Source: a bacterium
GTDB taxonomy: Bacteria; JAJVIF01; JAPKYR01
Assembly: GCA_026394215.1 (NCBI GenBank)
Contig: JAPKYR010000197.1
Span: 1-36,837, forward strand
DNA length: 36,837 bases
Direction of reading: 5' to 3'
Part shown: positions 28,896 through 36,837 of the stretch, piece after piece
Position numbering within the stretch: position 1 is the first letter of the stretch
How the letters are laid out: each line of letters begins with the position of its first letter
Notes under the pieces: model-generated
Databases searched by the model: none
What the model saw: the letters and a program-made list of their open reading frames with translations, nothing else
What the model was told of the DNA's origin: nothing
Translations under genes and position numbers: made by a program

Positions 28896-29054
28896 GATAT
28901 TGAATATTTTAAATATATTCATGAATAATAAGAAAATTCAACCTGAAAGAGATTTCTTCAGGCGGTTGATTAAGTCCGATGTGTATTCGCACACTCCGAG
29001 CCGTTGATATTATACCAGTAGATTGCTACGATTCTTCCCCTGGGTAAAATACTC

Positions 29055-29789
29055 GTGAGAACAGCAATTGTATCTGACATACATTCGAACCACGCGGCGC
29101 TCCAATCGGTGCTGGCCAGAATAGATAACCTTCGTTGCGACCGGATAATAAGCACCGGCGATGTAATTGGCTACGCTGCACATCCGAATGAGGTCCTTGA
29201 CCTTATTCGAGACCTCTCGACTGTCACGATCAGGGGCAATCACGATCTGGCGCTTCTGGACCCGGTGGAGGCTGAAACCTTCAATGAGTTCGCGCGCGAG
29301 GCTCTTTTCTGGACCCGAAGCGTGCTGACCCAGGAAAATCTCAATTTTCTAAGGTCTCTTCGCGATCAGGAGCAGATCGACGATATCATCCTCGCGCATG
29401 GAAGCCTTCTCGATCCCGATGAGTATATTTACTCGCCGTTCCAGGCCGCGAGGTCGCGTGAGATCGCGCCATGCAGAATTACCGTGGTCGGGCATACGCA
29501 CTATCCGGAAGTCTACCGCTTCGAGCCGTCGACCGGGCTATGCAGGGATATTCTAGTATCGGAAGGGGAAGTCAAACTTGAGGAAGGATACCGGTATTTA
29601 ATCAATGCGGGGAGTGTGGGGCAGCCTCGCGATGGGGACTGGCGCGCGGGATTCGCGGTTTACGACACTGAAGGAAGCGGTAGCGTTGAGCTTCACAGGC
29701 TGGATTACGACGTGCATCGTACAATGGACCGGATAATGGAGGTTGGTTTGCCATCGATGCTGTCGGAGCGCCTTCTTGAGGGAAGATAA
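29055..29789 (+). CDS. Metallophosphoesterase family protein
   Basis: VSDIHSNHAALQSVL, STGDVIGYAAHPNEV, TIRGNHDLALL, LAHGSL, VVGHTHYPEVYRF, INAGSVGQPRDGDWRAGF. Confidence 0.95.
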   Translation: MRTAIVSDIHSNHAALQSVLARIDNLRCDRIISTGDVIGYAAHPNEVLDLIRDLSTVTIRGNHDLALLDPVEAETFNEFAREALFWTRSVLTQENLNFLRSLRDQEQIDDIILAHGSLLDPDEYIYSPFQAARSREIAPCRITVVGHTHYPEVYRFEPSTGLCRDILVSEGEVKLEEGYRYLINAGSVGQPRDGDWRAGFAVYDTEGSGSVELHRLDYDVHRTMDRIMEVGLPSMLSERLLEGR

Positions 29790-29899
29790 TTTTTACACTG
29801 CATCTATCAAGATAATTCTGATTTCCTCCCAAAACATCCCTGCAATATGCATCAAAAATCATTATAATATCCAGAACCATATTTTGGTACCGTATAACA

Positions 29900-30742
29900 T
29901 TGGTTGTAATTACAGGAAAAAGAGGAAAGTACGAAGTTCTCGGTCAGCTTGGAAAAGGCGGCCAGGCGACTGTTTACAAGGCGCAGGATCCGGATCAGCC
30001 CGGAAAACTGTACGCATTGAAAGTTGTCCATATCAGGGGTTGGGAGGATGAGAGTGTTTTCGCGGATGAGGCGTACCAGCGATTCCACTGGGAATACCTT
30101 CTTACAACCAAGCTTCGCCACCCACAGATATCGACCGCGAGCGATTACGGCATCGACAAGGAAAATAAAGTCGTTTTCATGGCAAGGCCATACATCGAAG
30201 GTAATACGCTCACGGAGCTTATTAACATCCGCGGGGCTTTTCCACTGGAGGATGGAAACCGGATAATCCTTTCGCTTGCCGGGGTGCTGGAGTATATCCA
30301 TTCGATGGATATCATCCACTGCGACCTGAAACCGTCCAACGTTTTCATGGAACTTGGCGACCCGATCCTGATCGACTTCGGCCTTGTCGCGGGGAAGGAT
30401 TCGCCGAAATATTTCGTCGGAGGCACGTCGGGAACGATGGCGTATCTTGCGCCCGAGGTCCTCGATCAGAGTACCAAGGAAATGTACCGCTATTCGCCGA
30501 CAAGGGACTGGTGGGGGCTTGGATGTATCGCGTTCGATATTTTCTCGGGCAGAAGGCTTTTTAAAAATACCGAATCGAATGTTTTGAGAAGGGATATCGA
30601 TGGCGGTCTTGCCCGGTTGACGGTTGAAAATGTGCTCGATGGCCATCCGGCAAAATACCTTGTCAATGCCTTGCTTCAGAGAGACCCGACAAAGCGCGTT
30701 GCATCGAGAAAGGTAATTCAGAAAATTATCACCGCACAGTGA
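29900..30742 (+). CDS. Serine/threonine protein kinase, catalytic domain only
   Basis: LGKGGQATVYKA, YALKVV, IIHCDLKPSNVF, LIDFGLV, GTMAYLAPEVL, DWWGLGCIAFDIFSGRRLF. Confidence 0.95.
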   Translation: MVVITGKRGKYEVLGQLGKGGQATVYKAQDPDQPGKLYALKVVHIRGWEDESVFADEAYQRFHWEYLLTTKLRHPQISTASDYGIDKENKVVFMARPYIEGNTLTELINIRGAFPLEDGNRIILSLAGVLEYIHSMDIIHCDLKPSNVFMELGDPILIDFGLVAGKDSPKYFVGGTSGTMAYLAPEVLDQSTKEMYRYSPTRDWWGLGCIAFDIFSGRRLFKNTESNVLRRDIDGGLARLTVENVLDGHPAKYLVNALLQRDPTKRVASRKVIQKIITAQ

Positions 30743-30805
30743 TATCCAGTAGTTAGTGCAACTTATTTTCACTCGCTTTCGTCCTGCCATTAGGAAAATA
30801 AAAAC

Positions 30806-30860
30806 ACCTCACCCCCTTACCCCCTCTCCAAAATTTGGAGAGGGGGCCAGGGGGTGAGGT
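30806..30860. repeat. CCTCACCCCC/GGGGGTGAGG palindrome, copy 2
   Basis: acctcacccccttaccccctctccaaaatttggagagggggccagggggtgaggt; matches copy at 9236-9289. Confidence 0.9.
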
Positions 30861-30873
30861 ACGGGAGGATGCG

Positions 30874-31275
30874 ATGTTTAGACTGAAATTCACAATTCTC
30901 TTACTTGTACTCGCGATGTTGCCCTGCGTTTCATCGTGCAAAAAACAACGCACGCCTGAAGAGCAGCAGGTGATTGAAAATCTTCGGCCATTCTGGACCA
31001 GGCTCGAAGATTACAAGCGGGATAATATGAGCTATCCGGCCAGTTGGGACGACTTCATTCGATATGCCAATCTCGGGACGCCGCAAAATCCTTACACCGG
31101 CCAGCCGATGGTCGCGCTTGAGTCCGCCGAAGTCGATCCGGAAAAATCTCCCGGCAATATTTACTACATGAAAGTGGTGCAGGACGATGTGGTGATTAAC
31201 TGCCAGGTGATTATTTTCGGAAGCCGCGGCGAGATCACACGTTACTCCCATGCGGGCCCATTCGCGGAAAAGTAA
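30874..31275 (+). CDS. Lipoprotein with pseudopilin (GspG)-like C-terminal region
   Basis: Signal LLLVLAMLPCVSSCKK; NMSYPASWDDFIRYANLGTPQNPYTGQPM resembles GspG-type motifs. Start moved to ATG 30874 behind GGGAGG. Confidence 0.65.
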   Translation: MFRLKFTILLLVLAMLPCVSSCKKQRTPEEQQVIENLRPFWTRLEDYKRDNMSYPASWDDFIRYANLGTPQNPYTGQPMVALESAEVDPEKSPGNIYYMKVVQDDVVINCQVIIFGSRGEITRYSHAGPFAEK

Positions 31276-31332
31276 AAAGATTCAGGACTTTGGTTTACCT
31301 TAATACTATAGTGAAGTAGCTGACTCTGGACT

Positions 31333-31482
31333 GTGGCGCCTCCACGCGAGCGAAGCGAGCTTGGAGGTGAATGACAATAGTTGTCATTATAGAAACACCT
31401 CCAAACATCCGCCTTCGCACGGACCATTTGTAGAAGCTTGCTGGAATATTGCAGTGCTACGGCGGATGTGTGGAGGCGCCAC
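31333..31482. repeat. About 150-bp MITE-like element with 13-bp inverted termini GTGGCGCCTCCAC
   Basis: Termini 31333-31345 and 31470-31482; internal inverted repeats (TGGAGGTG..CACCTCCA; AATGACAA..TTGTCATT; ACATCCGCC..GGCGGATGT). Confidence 0.8.
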
Positions 31483-31586
31483 CGGTCTATAAAATAAAGG
31501 TTTTTACCTGAATTAATTACATTGTTTTTCCAGGAACGATTTCATATAATAACTTTATAAATTCAATCCTGAGAGGTGGTCGTACA

Positions 31587-33059
31587 ATGGCTATAATTAT
31601 TCAAAAATTTATTTTGACAGTATTGCTGGTAAGCCTTATCACAGGTTCCTCAGGGAGTGGCGATCTTATCTGGGTTAAGAGTGCAGGGGGCACATCTGGC
31701 TTTATTATGTGTAATGGGATCACAGCACTTTCGGACAATTCGACAGTTGTGACAGGGGCATTTTTGGGATCGGTCACATTTGGATCAGGGGAACCAAACC
31801 AGACTACCTTGGTTCCAACCGGATATGAGGACATCTTCATTGCGCGTTACAACCCAGACGGTAAACTCGCATGGGCGAAGCACTCAGGAGGAGCAGATGA
31901 ATATAGCACGGTACAAGGTAATGGAATCACGACGCTTTCGGACAATTCGACAGTAGTGACAGGGCATTTTACTAGTTCAACTACGTTCGGACAGGATGAA
32001 CTGAACCAGACAGTCCTGATTTCCTCCGGAGGTGACGATTTCTTCATCGCGCGTTACAACCAAGATGGTTCACTCGCCTGGGCAAAAAGCGCTGAAGGTG
32101 CATCTGGTATTGATTACGGCCTTAGAATCACGACACTTTCGGACAATTCGATAGTTGTGACAGGAGTGTTTTATGGATCTGCAACATTCGGGCTGGGTGA
32201 GCCGAACCATACAAACCTGACTTCCGCTGGTTATACGGATATTTTCATCGCGCTTTACAATCCGGACGGTACACTTGAATGGGTGAAGCGCGCTGGAGGA
32301 GCAGATTATGAAGCTAGCAATGGAATCACGACACTTTCGGATAATTCGACTGTCGTAACAGGAGTGTATTATGACTCGATTACGTTCGGACCGGGCGAGC
32401 CGAACCAGGTAACTCTAGCATCTGCTGGAGAATCGGATTTCTTCATCGCGCGTTACAACCCCGATGGCACACTCGCCTGGGCGAAAAGCGCCGGAGGAGC
32501 ATCTTTTGATCAGGGCAAGGGAATCACGACATCTTCGGACAATTCGACAGTCGTAACAGGAGCGTTTTATGACTCGATTACGTTCGGACCGGGCGAGCCG
32601 AACCAGGTAACCTTAAATTCAGCTGGAGAATCGGATTTCTTCATCGCGTGTTACAACCCGGATGGCACACTCACTTGGGCGAAAAGCGCCGGAGGAGTAT
32701 CTATTGATGTGGGTTCTGGAATCACGACACTTTCGGACAATTCGACAGTCATGACAGGATGGTTTAGCAAATCCGCTACATTCGGATCGGGCGAGGCGAA
32801 CGAAATAGTCCTGAATTCCACTGGTTTTATGGATATATTCATCGCGCATTACAACCCGGACGGAACACTCGCCTGGGCGAAACGCACCGGAGGAACAAAT
32901 ATTGGTACTGGTTCTGGAATTACGGCACTTTCGGACAATTCGACAGTCGTGATAGGGAGGTTTCAAGGATCGGCCACATTCGGGCCGGGCGAAGCCAACG
33001 AGACAGTCCTGAACTCCGCTGGTCTAACCGATCTCTTCATCGCGCGATTTAATCCTTAA
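31587..33059 (+). CDS. Exported seven-bladed beta-propeller protein (SBBP-like repeats)
   Basis: Seven repeats of about 66 aa: GITTLSDNSTVVTG.F.GSATFG.GEPN...L.SAG..D.FIARYNPDGTLAWAKSAGG; N-terminal signal. Confidence 0.88.
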   Translation: MAIIIQKFILTVLLVSLITGSSGSGDLIWVKSAGGTSGFIMCNGITALSDNSTVVTGAFLGSVTFGSGEPNQTTLVPTGYEDIFIARYNPDGKLAWAKHSGGADEYSTVQGNGITTLSDNSTVVTGHFTSSTTFGQDELNQTVLISSGGDDFFIARYNQDGSLAWAKSAEGASGIDYGLRITTLSDNSIVVTGVFYGSATFGLGEPNHTNLTSAGYTDIFIALYNPDGTLEWVKRAGGADYEASNGITTLSDNSTVVTGVYYDSITFGPGEPNQVTLASAGESDFFIARYNPDGTLAWAKSAGGASFDQGKGITTSSDNSTVVTGAFYDSITFGPGEPNQVTLNSAGESDFFIACYNPDGTLTWAKSAGGVSIDVGSGITTLSDNSTVMTGWFSKSATFGSGEANEIVLNSTGFMDIFIAHYNPDGTLAWAKRTGGTNIGTGSGITALSDNSTVVIGRFQGSATFGPGEANETVLNSAGLTDLFIARFNP

Positions 33060-33138
33060 GATTTCCCCCTTTTTGAGTTACAATCCCCTCATTCCCAATG
33101 TTATCTGACTAACCAGATATCGGGACAGGAGAATCGCG

Positions 33139-34020
33139 ATGAGAAATTTTAAATTGTTTATTCTTGTATCAATCATGTTACTTCCAGCGTTTTTACCTTT
33201 CAGTAGCGCTTTGGCGAAGGAAGGATTCGGAAGTAATAACAATGACAACAGGGATCGCGGCGACTGGCAATTCCGACAGGAGACAGTATCCACAAACGGC
33301 GAAGTCCAGGGCGATGTCTTCACAATCGACGTGCCGGAGGGATGGGATTTCGATTCTGAAATCGACTGGCTCGATGAGGAGCTTCCGATGTTCACCGTCT
33401 ATTTCGTGATGAACGATCAGGATGGCACAAGCCTTCTTGGAGTCCTCCCGATGACCAACTATGTCTGGTTCACCGATCCATGGCTTGAGAGTCAGATGCC
33501 GGAAGGTTATCAGTATTCAGGCAGCACGACTGTGCTTGAGCCAAGGGATCCGAGCGACTATCTCGAAGAATTGCTGATTCCGTACCTTGAGGATATCTAC
33601 AGGGATCAGGCGAGAATAAGGAATTTCGAAATTGTCGATGTTGAGGATCGTGATGATCTTGCCGACCTTTATGTCCGGATGATGGGCGTGGAAGCATTCG
33701 CGGAATACTATGATTGCAGCGCCGCGGTAGCCCATGTGGAGTATAACGAGGACGGCATCGATGTTGAAGAACAGATCAGCGCGATTATCGGCGTACATTC
33801 AGAGGATATGATCGGCCTGACTTCATGGACTTTGGAGAACGTGGTCAACTGGACCGTGCTCTTGTCGGTTGTCGAAAAAGCGCCTGTCGGACAGCTCGAT
33901 GAAATGGATGGCGTTTACGTGGACATCCTCAGCTCGATGGAATGGAATCAGGATTTCATGGATGATTACTGGGCTGAGCACGACGAAGCATGGCAGGCTC
34001 TTCAGGATCAACAGGATTAA
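33139..34020 (+). CDS. Hypothetical secreted acidic protein
   Basis: Signal peptide MRNFKLFILVSIMLLPAFLPFSSALA; no recognised domain. Confidence 0.8.
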   Translation: MRNFKLFILVSIMLLPAFLPFSSALAKEGFGSNNNDNRDRGDWQFRQETVSTNGEVQGDVFTIDVPEGWDFDSEIDWLDEELPMFTVYFVMNDQDGTSLLGVLPMTNYVWFTDPWLESQMPEGYQYSGSTTVLEPRDPSDYLEELLIPYLEDIYRDQARIRNFEIVDVEDRDDLADLYVRMMGVEAFAEYYDCSAAVAHVEYNEDGIDVEEQISAIIGVHSEDMIGLTSWTLENVVNWTVLLSVVEKAPVGQLDEMDGVYVDILSSMEWNQDFMDDYWAEHDEAWQALQDQQD

Positions 34021-34032
34021 GAGTGACGAGAT

Positions 34033-34653
34033 TTATTTACTTCTTAAAAAATCGGAGATTGTCCTTAATAGCCACTCTAACCCGCCGAGTTGCGCCACGA
34101 TATAAATAATAAATAATATCCAGGTAATATTCGCGGTGAAAATACTCTGCCTGACCATTTTTTCCTGATGGGCGAATCCCGGCAGCGGATATTTTTCCCT
34201 TAATGATCCAAGCTCGGTCGCGTAGGGAATTCTTATCTCCCGCGATAAATTCAGCGGCTCATTGTAGTTCGCCTTTTCCCCGCCGACTTCCTTCAGCAGA
34301 CGATATGAAATTCCAATCAGTTTCCTTGCGAATTCGATTTCTGAATTCAGTAGAAGCATTTCCACAGGATTTACCGGGGTGGTTATCTCCATGAGGATGA
34401 CATAAAAATCGGTGATCCTGTTAAATGCCCTGCCTATATTGATTTTTCGTTTTGTCTTTTGATTCTCTGCCGCGAGGTCGAACTCAAGATCCCTCGCTCG
34501 GTCATGAAGCTCGCTCACCGCTGGGGCAATGACTTTCAGAGGCTCCTTCTCGGTGGCATCCGGACCCGCGATCTGATCGAGGTATTTGAAGATCGCGTCA
34601 AGATCGGGATTCGGATTTCCGGTTGCTGATATGATTGTCTCGAGAGCGACCAT
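34033..34653 (-). CDS. Hypothetical protein with C-terminal TM segment (tail-anchor-like)
   Basis: Helical soluble part followed by TANITWILFIIYIVAQLGGLEWLLRTI. Confidence 0.7.
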   Translation of the reverse strand: MVALETIISATGNPNPDLDAIFKYLDQIAGPDATEKEPLKVIAPAVSELHDRARDLEFDLAAENQKTKRKINIGRAFNRITDFYVILMEITTPVNPVEMLLLNSEIEFARKLIGISYRLLKEVGGEKANYNEPLNLSREIRIPYATELGSLREKYPLPGFAHQEKMVRQSIFTANITWILFIIYIVAQLGGLEWLLRTISDFLRSK

Positions 34654-34747
34654 AGCTGTTTCTTACACGTAGTTTAATATTACCACGAAGCGATATTCCC
34701 GGTTAATTCCGATTCCACTTAGAAGAATATTATTGCACAGAGTAGCC

Positions 34748-34812
34748 GTGGCATGCGACTCCGGCGCATGGAATACTTGTCTGGCTGTTCATGCGCCGGA
34801 GTCGCATGCCAC
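34748..34812. repeat. Perfect 23-bp inverted repeat GTGGCATGCGACTCCGGCGCATG / CATGCGCCGGAGTCGCATGCCAC
   Basis: Arms 34748-34770 and 34790-34812, 19-nt loop. Confidence 0.95.
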
Positions 34813-34869
34813 AGTTCAGATCAACAAATTCTGGACAATATTAATTTTCCTGGTGGATTTGGTCTAACT

Positions 34870-35060
34870 CCTTGACTGGTTCATCCGGGAAGTATACACT
34901 CCAGCCGACGCCCCGTGGTGTGGGGAAGTGGATTAATCCCGCTGCCCCCGCAACTGTATCGGGTGACGCCTTTCAGATTAAGCCACTGGTTCGAAAGAAT
35001 CGGGAAGGCATGAAAGGCGGACGACCCCGTAGCCAGGATACCCGCACAAATGAGGGCTCT
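34870..35060 (+). promoter_or_regulatory. Cobalamin (AdoCbl-type) riboswitch
   Basis: GGGAAGTGGATTAATCCCGCTGCCCCCGCAACTGTA ... AAGCCACTG ... CGGGAAGGC ... GACGACCCCGTAGCCAGGATACCCGC matches the conserved core and B12 box; boundaries approximate. Confidence 0.95.
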
Positions 35061-35119
35061 GCCGTACACGCTTTCGGTGGGAAGGCGACGCGGAACTACA
35101 GAAAATAGTTTCCTCGCGC

Positions 35120-35144
35120 CCGTCCTTCACCGGACGGATTTTTT
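35120..35144 (+). terminator. Intrinsic terminator of the riboswitch expression platform
   Basis: CCGTCC-TTCACC-GGACGG followed by ATTTTTTATTT; lies between the aptamer and ATG 35183. Confidence 0.85.
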
Positions 35145-35182
35145 ATTTATTAAATAATAAAAATCAAAAGTCGAGGTGCTTC

Positions 35183-36583
35183 ATGCGTATCCACACATTT
35201 TTACTCTCAGTATTATTTATTTCAGTATTGGCCGTTGCCGCCGGATGTTCGGGATCGAACCCGATTCTCCCGGCCAATGGCAATGACCCGAAAACTCAGG
35301 TCGAATTCAGTTCGCGAATGCTTGCAAGGTTCGATTCCGAATCGGGTATTGTATGGTTCAGCGCGCCATCGGGCACATTGAAACCAAACTCCGCGGTGGT
35401 AATCACATTTCCGGGACAACAGGAGATACATCTTGCGTCGAACGGCGATGGAAGCTTCCTGTATCGATTCGCGGGCAATGAAAATTCGTTTTTCGATGTT
35501 GAATGGTACGAATTTTCCGGCATCCCTCATGCGGATGAAATTCATGTGACTGACCCGCTTGATGATTTATCACCGCATATCGGCGAAACAGGGCTTTACT
35601 GCAATCGGCTTTACGATGAAGGGAATTATGTATGGGTTGTGAATTCCGGCGACGATGAACTCGCTCCATATGATCCGAATAGTCTGGAAAAATTGGATTT
35701 TCCGGTACTAACTCCCGCTCAATCGAATCCGTGGGATGCGGAATTTTATACACCTTCCAGCGGACTTATTACAACTCTTTTCAACGGTGTATTCTGGTTC
35801 GATAACTCGACCGGATTGGTCGAAAATATAGATTCAAATGGGCATCGCGATTTCGCAAGTCCGAATGGGGTAACTATTACCGGGTCTGATGGATGGGTTA
35901 CAAATACGAATCCTCTCGGTTATTTTCCGACGTCCCATGGTCCCGGCTGGGTGAGCGACATCGAATTGAACACAAAAAAAGTGATCTGGGAACTCGATAC
36001 CCCGTGGCTGAATCCGCAATATATTATAAATGATGGAAATTATATTTATATTTCATGTACCGGAACAGTCGATTTCACTCCGCCGGATTATCTTGCGACG
36101 GCGATGACAGACGGGGGAGTAATGGTCCTTGATCCCGGATCGCATGAAGTTATCAAATCGTTCGATCTTGGTCTTTGCGCGCCCGGAGTTATGGCTCTTA
36201 GTCCGGATAGCAAATACCTCTATATCGGAAGCGGAGTCGCGGCTTTGATTTTCAGAATTGATCTTGAGAAAGGAGAAATTCTGAATGGTTTGTCGAATCC
36301 GATTGTAATCTCAGATTATCCGGGCTCGTATATTCCCTTCCTGACAGTCGATGAAAATGGATTGATGGCGACGGCGAGTTTCAACGATGATGTCATCCGG
36401 TTTGTTGATTCATATACCGGGCAGCTTGATCCATATCCATTTTTTAAACCGATAGAGCTTCATCCGGATAACCCAGATTCCCTCTGGGGTCCGCAGGATG
36501 CGGTCTTCACAAAAAAGAACGGCCAGTCGGGTCTTCTGTTTATAACTACCGTGGACAGCGCGTTTCACTGGTTGGAAATATAA
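35183..36583 (+). CDS. YncE-like beta-propeller lipoprotein, predicted cobalamin-responsive (BtuG-like candidate)
   Basis: Lipobox AVAAGCSGS; propeller-like segments YVWVVNSGDDELAPYDPNSLEKLDFPVL, SPDSKYLYIGSGVAALIFRIDLEKGEIL, MATASFNDDVIRFVDSYTGQL; directly downstream of the B12 riboswitch. Confidence 0.85.
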   Translation: MRIHTFLLSVLFISVLAVAAGCSGSNPILPANGNDPKTQVEFSSRMLARFDSESGIVWFSAPSGTLKPNSAVVITFPGQQEIHLASNGDGSFLYRFAGNENSFFDVEWYEFSGIPHADEIHVTDPLDDLSPHIGETGLYCNRLYDEGNYVWVVNSGDDELAPYDPNSLEKLDFPVLTPAQSNPWDAEFYTPSSGLITTLFNGVFWFDNSTGLVENIDSNGHRDFASPNGVTITGSDGWVTNTNPLGYFPTSHGPGWVSDIELNTKKVIWELDTPWLNPQYIINDGNYIYISCTGTVDFTPPDYLATAMTDGGVMVLDPGSHEVIKSFDLGLCAPGVMALSPDSKYLYIGSGVAALIFRIDLEKGEILNGLSNPIVISDYPGSYIPFLTVDENGLMATASFNDDVIRFVDSYTGQLDPYPFFKPIELHPDNPDSLWGPQDAVFTKKNGQSGLLFITTVDSAFHWLEI

Positions 36584-36781
36584 AAAGTAGCTCGGGCATC
36601 CATTGCCCGGGATTATCGGCTTTGATCAACGAATGACGATCCGGATTGTATAGAACCGGTGTGAAGCAGGACGGCGTCCTGTTTGGCGTCGGCACCATGC
36701 AAGTTGAGATTAGTTTAATAAAAAGGGATTACCAGCGAATTAAATTATAATATTTAATTTCTCTGACAATCCCATAAAATA

Positions 36782-36837
36782 CTAATCAGTAACGTCGTAA
36801 ACTATCCTGAAACCAGCTACCCAACCATCAGTGTTTA
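36782..36837 (-). CDS. 3' end of a minus-strand CDS running off the window (…NTDGWVAGFRIVYDVTD*); possibly formylglycine-generating-enzyme/SUMF1-type C-terminus
   Basis: Open minus-strand frame to the window edge; GFRIVYDV resembles GFRxVRD at the end of FGE-sulfatase domains. Only about 17 codons visible. Confidence 0.3.
   Translation of the reverse strand, partial: NTDGWVAGFRIVYDVTD

Noticed and set aside
31700-33000. CRISPR-like regularly spaced repeats
   Set aside because: The period of about 200 bp is a coding repeat (beta-propeller blades) in one open frame, not a CRISPR array.
34872-35108. ORF of 78 aa over the riboswitch
   Set aside because: The sequence is fully explained by the conserved cobalamin aptamer; translation is incidental.
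36655-36705. Hairpin GCAGGACGGCGTCCTGT near the window end, considered as another riboswitch
   Set aside because: No match to a known riboswitch core; only a short stem, too little context at the window edge.

Overview
The window (about 36.8 kb) reads as ordinary bacterial chromosome. Genes are on both strands, with no rRNA, tRNA, CRISPR array, transposase or phage module that I could recognise. The left part is housekeeping and metabolic: the gatA 3' end, gatB, rex, a ResB-like gene, a polyprenyl synthase, a D-2-hydroxyacid dehydrogenase, GNATs, transaldolase and a MarR regulator. The right part is rich in exported proteins and lipoproteins: a 2427-aa lipoprotein with about 20 PKD domains, a second PKD lipoprotein, a c-type cytochrome lipoprotein, an extensin-like protein, a TPR protein and two beta-propellers. 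It also holds a GAF/HD-GYP protein, a Ser/Thr kinase and a metallophosphoesterase. The most interesting item is a clear cobalamin riboswitch, followed by an intrinsic terminator, directly upstream of a lone YncE-type beta-propeller lipoprotein (34870-36583). The layout suggests a BtuG-like surface B12-capture protein. Other notable signals are several families of intergenic palindromes, one of which appears to have replaced the 3' end of the extensin-like gene. A 1.1-kb higher-order repeat lies inside the PKD gene, and a divergent intergenic region carries clustered operator-like repeats. All identifications come from reading motifs; no database search was run.
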